Source: an uncultured Actinomycetes bacterium (GTDB lineage: Bacteria; Actinomycetota; Actinomycetes; Nanopelagicales; Nanopelagicaceae). From it: DNA of 5,204 bases. Under the pieces are notes generated by a model. It was not told where the DNA came from. It searched no databases and was given only the letters and a program-made list of their open reading frames with translations. The stretch lies in NCBI GenBank assembly GCA_903852955.1, contig CAINSH010000127.1, positions 1-5,204 on the forward strand, in the 5' to 3' direction. Within the stretch, counting starts at the first letter, position 1; every line of letters starts with the position of its first letter. Made by a program: the position numbers and the translations under genes. Positions 1-5,204 of the stretch are shown piece after piece.

Positions 1-1914
1 AAAGGCACGCGTCTGCGTATGGCCTTTCGCGAAATCTTTGGCCACACCAAGATGTTTAATTTCACGGTTGTTGGTTTTGCCCACTGGTTTGTCATGGTCG
101 GCTTCGTTGTTTTGTTTGGAACTTTAGTCACCGCGTACGGTCAATTAATTAATCCGCGCTTTGCATTGCCAATCATTGGTCATTTCTGGGTTTATGAATA
201 CATCACCGAATTGATTGCTTGGGCAACTGGAATCGGAATCGTTACTTTAATTGGGATTCGTCAAGTAACACGTCTTCGTAACAAGCGCTCACGTTTTTAT
301 GGCAGCGGAATGCTTAAAGCGTATTATGTTGAATTCACAATCTTGCTTATTGTTTTTTGTGTTGTTGCCCTGCGCGGACTCGAAGGTGCACTCTCTGAAG
401 AAACCGCCTGGAATCGTCACTTTGTAACTACTTGGTTTGTAGCAAAGATCTTTAAAGCTTGGACTCTGCCTGAAATTATTTCTGCGATTCAATTAGTTGC
501 CGCTATCAAAATCATCGGCTCGATGACCTGGTTCATTGTTATCGCAAGTAACTTAACAATGGGTGTTGCTTGGCACCGTTTCTTGGCACCATTTAATATT
601 TTCTTCCGTCGAAATGCTGATGGAAAATCATCACTTGGACCACTTCCTGAAATGTTGTCTCATGGGGAAGTTGTTAACTTTGAAGATCCAAAAGATGACG
701 ATGTTTTTGGTTTAGGCACACGCGCCGACATTACCTGGAAGGGTTTGTTGGACATGACTTCATGTACCGAGTGCGGACGTTGCCAATCACAGTGCCCGGC
801 TTGGCATACCGAAAAACCATTGTCTCCCAAGCTTTTAATCATGGCTATGCGCGATCACGCTTTTGCTAAGACAGTTGAAACTGAAAATATGGTGGGCGAA
901 AACGCAGCTATTACTTCAGATATTTTGTGGTCTTGTACATCTTGTGGTGCATGCGTGAATGAATGTCCAGTTGATATCGAACACATCGACCACATTGTAA
1001 ATATGCGTCGCTACCAAGTAATGGTTGAGTCAGATTTTCCAAGTGAACTTGGTGGAACTTTCCGTAACTTAGAACAATCTGGAAATCCATGGGGTGCAAA
1101 TAAGAATGATCGCGAAGCTTGGATTGCTGAGTGTGATTTCCCAATCAAAGTTGTAGAAGGTGTTTTGGCTGATGAAGTTGAATATCTATTCTGGGTTGGT
1201 TGCGCAGGTGCATACGATGAACGTGCACGCAAGACCACTAAAGCAGTTGCTGAACTTTTGTACATGGCTGGCGTTGAATTTGCTGTTCTTGGTAAGAAAG
1301 AAACTTGTACCGGAGATCCAGCCCGACGTGCTGGTAATGAATTCTTGTATCAAATCATGGCCGCTGAAAATATTGAGACTTTCAAGGAAGTTTTTGCTGA
1401 TCGGCCAAAGGGTAAGAAGAAAGTTGTTGTTACGTGCCCTCACTGCTTTACAACTATCGGTCGCGATTATGCACAAAGTGGTTTTGAACTTGAAATGGTC
1501 CATCACACTCAATTACTTAATCAACTAGTGCGTGAAAAGAAATTGCTTCCAATCAAGATGAGTCATACTGCAATGACGTATCACGATCCTTGCTACCTAG
1601 GTCGTCACAATGAAATTTATCAACCACCGCGTGAAATTCTTGAAGCAACTGGTGCACAGATCACTGAGATGCCACGTAATAAAGAACGCTCATTTTGTTG
1701 CGGCGCAGGTGGTGGACGTATGTGGATGGAAGAAAAACTTGGAACCCGCATTAATTTAAATCGCGTTGATGAAGCGATTGGCACTGGCGCACAAGAGTTA
1801 GCTGTTGCCTGTCCTTTCTGCCGCGTCATGACAACCGATGGAATGAGCTCTCGCGAGTCAGCCATGGAGGTTCTAGACGTAGCTCAAGTGTTGCTCCGCT
1901 CAGTTAAGGGGTAA
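1..1914 (+). CDS. Membrane-anchored (Fe-S) oxidoreductase with CCG domains, EtfD-like; 5' end lies outside the window
   Basis: This is probably a membrane oxidoreductase passing electrons to the quinone pool. The closest relative I recognise is mycobacterial Rv0338c (EtfD), which works with the electron-transfer flavoprotein in fatty-acid oxidation; the role here is inferred. An ATG lies at 19, but the frame is open from base 1 (KGTRLR precedes it) and the family has more N-terminal sequence, so I treat the gene as 5'-truncated. Numbered from that Met: membrane segments at about 13-40, 62-82, 101-120 and 156-180, with candidate heme histidines H22, H55, H133 and H186. Two ferredoxin-type motifs follow (C249/C252/C255/C259-P and C306/C309/C312/C316-P). 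Next come two CCG domains: C395, ETCTGDP (C430), CPHC (C473/C476); then DPCYLGR (C525), FCCGAGGG (C560/C561), CPFC (C598/C601). The gene ends in TAA, 51 nt before the response regulator. No etfA or etfB is visible. Other HdrD/GlpC-like oxidoreductases share this plan, so the family is sure and the electron donor is not. Confidence 0.9.
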   Translation, partial: KGTRLRMAFREIFGHTKMFNFTVVGFAHWFVMVGFVVLFGTLVTAYGQLINPRFALPIIGHFWVYEYITELIAWATGIGIVTLIGIRQVTRLRNKRSRFYGSGMLKAYYVEFTILLIVFCVVALRGLEGALSEETAWNRHFVTTWFVAKIFKAWTLPEIISAIQLVAAIKIIGSMTWFIVIASNLTMGVAWHRFLAPFNIFFRRNADGKSSLGPLPEMLSHGEVVNFEDPKDDDVFGLGTRADITWKGLLDMTSCTECGRCQSQCPAWHTEKPLSPKLLIMAMRDHAFAKTVETENMVGENAAITSDILWSCTSCGACVNECPVDIEHIDHIVNMRRYQVMVESDFPSELGGTFRNLEQSGNPWGANKNDREAWIAECDFPIKVVEGVLADEVEYLFWVGCAGAYDERARKTTKAVAELLYMAGVEFAVLGKKETCTGDPARRAGNEFLYQIMAAENIETFKEVFADRPKGKKKVVVTCPHCFTTIGRDYAQSGFELEMVHHTQLLNQLVREKKLLPIKMSHTAMTYHDPCYLGRHNEIYQPPREILEATGAQITEMPRNKERSFCCGAGGGRMWMEEKLGTRINLNRVDEAIGTGAQELAVACPFCRVMTTDGMSSRESAMEVLDVAQVLLRSVKG

Positions 1915-1916
1915 AT

Positions 1917-1932
1917 CTGAGTCCATTCTCAG
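1917..1932 (+). other. Small inverted repeat (hairpin 1) after the Fe-S oxidoreductase gene
   Basis: CTGAG (1917-1921) and CTCAG (1928-1932) are perfect 5-bp inverted copies around a 6-nt loop, starting 3 nt after the upstream stop codon. No T-run follows, so it is not a classical intrinsic terminator. A 5-bp stem can arise by chance, so any function is speculative. Confidence 0.35.
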
Positions 1933-1936
1933 GAAT

Positions 1937-1953
1937 CTCCCAGATGGTGGGAG
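1937..1953 (+). promoter_or_regulatory. GC-rich hairpin (hairpin 2) covering the only GGAG before the response regulator
   Basis: CTCCCA (1937-1942) pairs perfectly with TGGGAG (1948-1953) around a 5-nt loop, GATGG. The right arm holds GGAG (1950-1953), the only Shine-Dalgarno-like sequence upstream of the ATG at 1966, with a rather long spacing of 12 nt. The stem would hide it from the ribosome. The bases after it (CATTGTTG) are only partly T-rich, so a weak terminator or attenuator between the two genes is an alternative. The pairing is seen directly; a regulatory role is inferred. Confidence 0.4.
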
Positions 1954-1965
1954 CATTGTTGAGCC

Positions 1966-2679
1966 ATGACCACAACAGCAGAAAAGACAATGCAGCGCAT
2001 CCTCGTCGTTGACGATGAGGCAAGTATTAGCGAGTTAATTTCTACCTCGCTGCGATTCGTAGGCTTTGACGTGCGCACCGCAGCTAATGGCGCACAAGCG
2101 TTAGCAATGGCGGAAGATTTTAGGCCGCATGCAATGGTTCTAGATGTCATGTTGCCTGATCTTGATGGTTTTGAAGTCTGTAAGAAAATCCGTAACGAAG
2201 GTGTTGATACTGGAGTTTTATTCTTAACAGCTAAAGATGGCATGGAAGATAAAGTCAAAGGTTTAACTCTTGGTGGCGATGACTACATGACAAAGCCATT
2301 TTCACTTGAAGAGTTGGTTGCACGTTTGCGCGCGCTTCTCCGTCGCACAGGCGTGGATCACATTGAAATAGATGATGAAAAGATGCGCTTTGCCGATCTT
2401 GAACTCGATGAAGCTACGCATGAAGTTCGCCGTGCAGGCAACTTACTTGATCTATCTCCAACAGAGTTCGCGTTAATTCGTTACTTAATTATTAACGCTG
2501 ATCGCGTTGTCTCTAAGTCACAGATCCTTGATCATGTGTGGCAATATGACTTCCGTGGAGATGCAGGAATTGTTGAAACTTATATCTCCTATCTACGCAA
2601 GAAAATTGATGCTTTCGATCCGCCACTTATCCATACAGTGCGTGGGGTTGGCTATCGCTTACGAATGCCAGCTAAGTAA
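1966..2679 (+). CDS. OmpR/PhoP-family DNA-binding response regulator
   Basis: This is a cytoplasmic transcription factor of a two-component system, activated by phosphotransfer from the kinase encoded just downstream. The receiver domain (about 9-126) has all key residues: acidic pair D16/D17, phospho-acceptor D60 in VLDVMLPD, T88 in FLTAKDG and K110 in TKPF. A linker leads to an OmpR-type winged helix (about 140-235) with LSPTEFALIRYL, the recognition-helix region around VETYISYLRKKID and the C-terminal HTVRGVGYRLR hairpin. At 237 aa it is full length. As I remember the family, it resembles mycobacterial PhoP and TcrX closely (for example LTLGGDDY.TKPFSLEE), but the regulon cannot be deduced, so I give no symbol. 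The start cannot lie further upstream because an in-frame TGA sits at 1960-1962. ATG 1966 is the longest choice; ATG 1990 (giving MQRILVVDDE) is a credible alternative, as neither has a good ribosome binding site. Confidence 0.95.
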   Translation: MTTTAEKTMQRILVVDDEASISELISTSLRFVGFDVRTAANGAQALAMAEDFRPHAMVLDVMLPDLDGFEVCKKIRNEGVDTGVLFLTAKDGMEDKVKGLTLGGDDYMTKPFSLEELVARLRALLRRTGVDHIEIDDEKMRFADLELDEATHEVRRAGNLLDLSPTEFALIRYLIINADRVVSKSQILDHVWQYDFRGDAGIVETYISYLRKKIDAFDPPLIHTVRGVGYRLRMPAK

Positions 2680-2685
2680 AACTGA

Positions 2686-4167
2686 ATGAATTCACCCCTT
2701 CGCAATTGGTCACTACGTAACCGTTTAACGGTTGGGGTGTTGATTCTTTCGGCGCTGGGATTTATTGGTGGTGGCCTAGTAGTTCAAACTTCTTTGCGTG
2801 GGTATTTGATTGGTCAGATTGACGAACAGCTCACAAGTGTTATTGGTGGCACATCACAACGTCTCAATGCTGCAGGAATTATTAATGACGATGAAGTTAA
2901 CCCTGGTGAATCAGGCGAAGAAAATGAAAATGGGCGAATGAGTGCCCAAAACAAAGCAGTTACACCGCTTAATCGAATTCCAACATCAATTTCAGTTTCA
3001 CTCTTAGATAGCAATGGTGCATTCGTTGGAGGAATCGGTGGCGATTTAAACACCAATAGAATCGCAGATTTCATTGTTGGTTGGACACCACAAGAGATTG
3101 CAATGTTGGGTGATAGGCCATTTACCCTGCGAACCCAAGGGGAAGATTTTCGTTTAGTTACACAGGTTTTGCCATCTGCTGCCGGATCAGTTGTGGTTGC
3201 CCAGTCACTGGCTGATTTTGATAAGACTACGCATAAAGTTGCGCGCGCACTTTTAATTATCGGTTTTATTGTTTTGCTACTTATAGGTTTTGCAGCTCGC
3301 CAAGTTATTAAGCTCAGTATGAAACCTCTTGAAGATGTTGAAGCGACTGCAGAGAAGATCGCAGCAGGTGATCTATCTGCACGCCTTGATAACTTTGAAC
3401 CCGATACCGAAGTTGGTCGTTTAAGTACGTCACTTAACACAATGCTCGAGCGAATTGAAGAGTCTTTCGCTGTGCGAACCGAGAGTGAAGAAAAACTCCG
3501 TCGATTCGTTGGCGATGCCAGCCACGAACTTCGGACACCGCTTACATCTATTCGCGGTTTTGCCGAACTACATCGACAAGGCGCAGTACCTGATGGTGAG
3601 AAAACTAAAGAGCTACTTGGAAGAATTGAAAAAGAGTCAATCCGCATGGGTGCATTGGTCGAAGATCTATTGCTTCTGGCGCGCCTTGATCAATCGCGTG
3701 CGATTGAATCTAAGCCCGTTGATATTGCACATTTAATTAAAGAAACTGTTGCATCGGCATCGGCAGCTGGACCAGATCATCTGATTAATGTTCAAATGCC
3801 GAAAGAGTTATTCGTACTTGGGGATTCGGATCGTATTTATCAAGTCTTTACAAACTTATTAGCAAATGCACGTGTACACACACCAGCTGGTACTTCTATT
3901 CAAGTGATTGCGCGTCAAGAAGAAGATGGCGTGTATGTCTCTGTCGCCGATAATGGCCCAGGATTAAGTGAGGCCGATCAAAAGCGAATCTTTGAACGAT
4001 TCTTTCGTGCTGATCCTTCACGCCAACGCCTTAGCCAAGAGGGCAGCGGTTTAGGTTTATCTATTGTTGATTCAGTAATGCAGGCACATGGCGGCAAGGT
4101 TGGCGTTAGCTCTAAACCAGGCCAAGGAACGGTATTTACGCTGTTTTTCCCAACAGAAAAAGCTTAG
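2686..4167 (+). CDS. Membrane sensor histidine kinase (HAMP, HisKA, HATPase_c), partner of the upstream response regulator
   Basis: The kinase senses an unknown signal at the cell surface, autophosphorylates on histidine and passes the phosphate to the adjacent regulator. Domains in order: a short cytoplasmic N terminus; TM1 about 14-35; an extracytoplasmic sensor region about 36-186, including an acidic, Asn/Glu-rich stretch at about 67-83; TM2 about 187-206; HAMP about 207-258 (P214); HisKA with H280 in DASHELRTPLTSIRG; and an ATPase domain with N box (N390, N394), G1 DNGPGLS (D422), F box (RIFERFF, about 434-440) and G2 GSGLGLS (453-459). All catalytic motifs are intact and 493 aa is normal for the class. 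The start is fixed by a TGA immediately before the ATG (2683-2685). The regulator ends 6 nt earlier and no Shine-Dalgarno is evident, so translational coupling is likely. The stop overlaps the end of the opposing htpX. The layout suggests a PhoR/TcrY-like kinase, but the ligand is unknown. Confidence 0.95.
   Translation: MNSPLRNWSLRNRLTVGVLILSALGFIGGGLVVQTSLRGYLIGQIDEQLTSVIGGTSQRLNAAGIINDDEVNPGESGEENENGRMSAQNKAVTPLNRIPTSISVSLLDSNGAFVGGIGGDLNTNRIADFIVGWTPQEIAMLGDRPFTLRTQGEDFRLVTQVLPSAAGSVVVAQSLADFDKTTHKVARALLIIGFIVLLLIGFAARQVIKLSMKPLEDVEATAEKIAAGDLSARLDNFEPDTEVGRLSTSLNTMLERIEESFAVRTESEEKLRRFVGDASHELRTPLTSIRGFAELHRQGAVPDGEKTKELLGRIEKESIRMGALVEDLLLLARLDQSRAIESKPVDIAHLIKETVASASAAGPDHLINVQMPKELFVLGDSDRIYQVFTNLLANARVHTPAGTSIQVIARQEEDGVYVSVADNGPGLSEADQKRIFERFFRADPSRQRLSQEGSGLGLSIVDSVMQAHGGKVGVSSKPGQGTVFTLFFPTEKA
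4164..4167. other. Convergent overlap of stop codons (kinase TAG / htpX TAA)
   Basis: The kinase ends with TAG at 4165-4167 and htpX ends with TAA read from 4166 down to 4164, so the two opposing genes share 4 bp. There is no intergenic space for a terminator, so each transcript must run into the other gene's 3' end. Confidence 0.9.
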
Positions 4168-5063
4168 TTCAACGATTCCATTGCTTTAAGAACGGCAATG
4201 CGTTCTTGAATTGGTGGATGGGTTGAAAATAACTTTGAAACAGCTTTTGCATCTAAGGGTGACTCAATCCAAATATGTGCAATTGAATTTGATTTCTGCC
4301 GAACAACTGTCGAATCCTGTGCAAGAACTTCTAACGCACTTCGAAGCCCGGCTGGGTTTCGCGTAAAAGCTACGGCAGTTGCATCGGCTAATGATTCACG
4401 CTTTCTGGAAATTGCAGATTTTAAAAGCATCGCCGCAAGTGGTGCCAAAATTAAAATGAGAAGTGAAAAAACTAAAGCTAAAGGATTAGCGTTGTTGTCA
4501 CGATCGCGACTGCGCCCACCGCCGAACCACATCATCCGTGTCAGCATATCGCTCAAAATTGCTATCGCCCCGGCTGTAGTAGCAGCCACCGCGGAAACTA
4601 AAGTGTCGCGGTTAGCAACGTGCGCCATCTCGTGTGCAATCACTCCTTGAAGTTGATCGCGATCCATCACATCTAAAATCCCAGTCGTAAATGCAATTAA
4701 TGCGTGCTCTTGATTTCGACCAGTCGCAAAAGCATTTGGTGCACTATCAACAACGATTGCAACTTTTGGCATGGGTAGGCCACTTGCAATCGTTACTTCT
4801 TGGATCAAATTAAATAATTTTGGGTTATCTGATTCCTGAATTAACTTTGCACCAGTCATTGTTAAAACTAATTTGTCCGAGCCGTAATACGAACCCCAAA
4901 CAGAAACCAACGCAATACCTACGGCTACCGGAACAATCGCAGTTGTTGATTGGCCAAAGTAAGTAAGGGCGGCAAAAGCCATAAGCCAAACAAGTACGCC
5001 CATACCAATGAGCAAACCGATTGTCTTGCGGCGATTAGCTGCTTGCGCAGTTCTAAAGTTCAT
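4164..5063 (-). CDS. htpX: HtpX-type M48 family membrane zinc metalloprotease
   Basis: HtpX is an integral membrane protease that cleaves damaged or misfolded membrane proteins on the cytoplasmic side; its exact substrates here are unknown. Catalytic features are intact: H144-E145-M-A-H148 (the HExxH zinc and catalytic motif), the third zinc ligand E223 with D227 in RESLADATA, and the conserved STHPPIQERI near the C terminus (280-289). Predicted membrane segments are at about 14-34, 39-57, 155-175 and 194-215, with a charged Gly/Arg/Asp/Asn loop at about 180-193. At 299 aa it matches the usual family length. The ATG is supported by an in-frame TAA 6 nt upstream (5070-5072), so no longer start exists. 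It overlaps the lemA stop by one base (TAATG) and has no visible Shine-Dalgarno, suggesting reinitiation by ribosomes finishing lemA. Nothing suggests horizontal transfer. Confidence 0.95.
   Translation of the reverse strand: MNFRTAQAANRRKTIGLLIGMGVLVWLMAFAALTYFGQSTTAIVPVAVGIALVSVWGSYYGSDKLVLTMTGAKLIQESDNPKLFNLIQEVTIASGLPMPKVAIVVDSAPNAFATGRNQEHALIAFTTGILDVMDRDQLQGVIAHEMAHVANRDTLVSAVAATTAGAIAILSDMLTRMMWFGGGRSRDRDNNANPLALVFSLLILILAPLAAMLLKSAISRKRESLADATAVAFTRNPAGLRSALEVLAQDSTVVRQKSNSIAHIWIESPLDAKAVSKLFSTHPPIQERIAVLKAMESLN
4185..4210. repeat. 10-bp inverted repeat inside the 3' end of htpX
   Basis: AAGAACG (4188-4194) and CGTTCTT (4201-4207) are perfect inverted copies around a 6-nt loop (GCAATG). 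The stem extends to 10 bp at 4185-4210 through one T-G wobble and two A-T pairs. It lies 18 nt past the kinase stop on the + strand. No T-run follows on either strand. It encodes htpX residues 285-293 (IQERIAVLK), a conserved stretch, so coding constraint alone may explain it. A factor-dependent or RNA-stabilising 3' hairpin for the kinase mRNA is possible but unproven. Confidence 0.4.
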
Positions 5064-5065
5064 TA
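5061..5065 (-). promoter_or_regulatory. TAATG stop/start overlap coupling lemA to htpX
   Basis: On the minus strand the lemA stop TAA and the htpX start ATG share one A. The preceding lemA 3' end (ACGTTAAGTTT) has no GGAGG-like site, so htpX translation probably relies on termination-reinitiation, which would tie protease output to LemA output. Confidence 0.75.
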
Positions 5066-5204
5066 AAACTTAACGTTCGGAGCTTTGCGATCTTGTGGAT
5101 TTTCAACTTCGTAAAATTCGCGCTCGGTAACTTTTGCAAAACCTGCAAAGAAGTTAGTTGGCACTGTTTTTACTGCTGTGTTGAGCGAGCGCACATTGTC
5201 GTTA
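5063..5204 (-). CDS. lemA: LemA family protein, C-terminal 46 residues only (gene enters from the right edge)
   Basis: Only the last 46 codons and the TAA stop (5065-5063) are inside the window; the start and the membrane anchor lie beyond base 5204. The visible peptide begins NDNVRSLNTAVKTVPTNFFA and ends KAPNVKF. The N-D-x-V-R-x-x-N-T-A-x-x-T-x-P-x-N-x-F-A-G-F pattern is the hallmark C-terminal helix end of LemA proteins, followed by the usual short tail with E-F-Y-E-V (LemA proteins often end near YFEV/YFE). LemA proteins are small, N-terminally anchored coiled-coil proteins of uncertain function that are often encoded next to HtpX-type proteases. The frame runs directly into htpX through TAATG, so this is the upstream gene of a coupled lemA-htpX operon. 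It is too short to judge codon use or integrity of the rest. Confidence 0.9.
   Translation of the reverse strand, partial: NDNVRSLNTAVKTVPTNFFAGFAKVTEREFYEVENPQDRKAPNVKF

Noticed and set aside
19..21. ATG at 19 as the true start of the Fe-S oxidoreductase
   Set aside because: The frame is open to base 1, the preceding bases show no ribosome binding site, and family members carry more sequence N-terminal to this point, so the gene most likely begins upstream of the window.
1160..1528. Overlapping open frames on both strands within the Fe-S oxidoreductase gene (also 1186-1512 minus)
   Set aside because: They lie inside the conserved CCG region in other frames and have no domain, no start context and no room to be independent genes.
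1891..1917. Possible promoter for the response regulator: TTGCTC (1891) with TAAATC (1912)
   Set aside because: The spacer is only 15 nt, the -10 match is poor and most of it lies in the upstream coding sequence. I do not call a promoter.
2814..3647. A 277-codon open frame on the minus strand opposite the sensor kinase
   Set aside because: It is antisense to a clearly conserved kinase, has a Ser/Arg/Pro-rich composition without recognisable domains, and mirrors the kinase codons. It is a shadow frame.
3752..3768. Short tandem repeat GCATCGGCATCGGCAG in the kinase
   Set aside because: It encodes an Ala/Ser run (ASASAA) in an ordinary linker; it is too short to suggest a functional or slipping repeat.

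Overview
The window is a fully coding, ordinary-looking chromosomal segment of what is probably a low-GC, streamlined actinobacterium. The acI freshwater group ('Ca. Planktophila'/'Nanopelagicus') is my best guess. This rests on moderate, AT-leaning base composition, very short gene gaps (51 nt and 6 nt, plus two overlaps), almost no Shine-Dalgarno sequences, and proteins that resemble mycobacterial families (a PhoP-type regulator and an EtfD-like Fe-S membrane oxidoreductase). The taxon is inferred; there is no rRNA or other marker here.

Layout. (1) 1-1914 (+): the 3' part of a membrane-anchored Fe-S oxidoreductase with a cytochrome-b-like membrane domain, two ferredoxin-type [4Fe-4S] motifs and two CCG (heterodisulfide-reductase-type) domains. 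Its reading frame stays open to the first base, so the gene starts outside the window. (2) 1915-1965: a 51-nt gap with two small hairpins, the second covering the only GGAG upstream of the next gene. (3) 1966-2679 (+) and 2686-4167 (+): a two-component system, an OmpR/PhoP-family response regulator followed 6 nt later by its sensor histidine kinase. (4) 4164-5063 (-): an HtpX-type M48 membrane zinc metalloprotease, whose stop codon overlaps that of the kinase head-on. (5) 5063-5204 (-): the C-terminal end of a LemA-family protein, joined to htpX by a TAATG stop/start overlap.

How they work together. The regulator and kinase form a signalling pair, probably co-transcribed and possibly by read-through from the oxidoreductase gene. 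lemA-htpX is a separate, oppositely oriented operon; this pairing is common in bacteria and is linked to membrane-protein quality control. Nothing shows that the two-component system controls lemA-htpX, although both concern the cell envelope. No stretch over 300 bases lacks a gene. I found no RNA genes, mobile elements, CRISPR arrays or origins, and no convincing promoter. I do not see a previously undescribed system; the points worth a second look are local (hairpins, overlapping ends, an acidic insert in the sensor domain).
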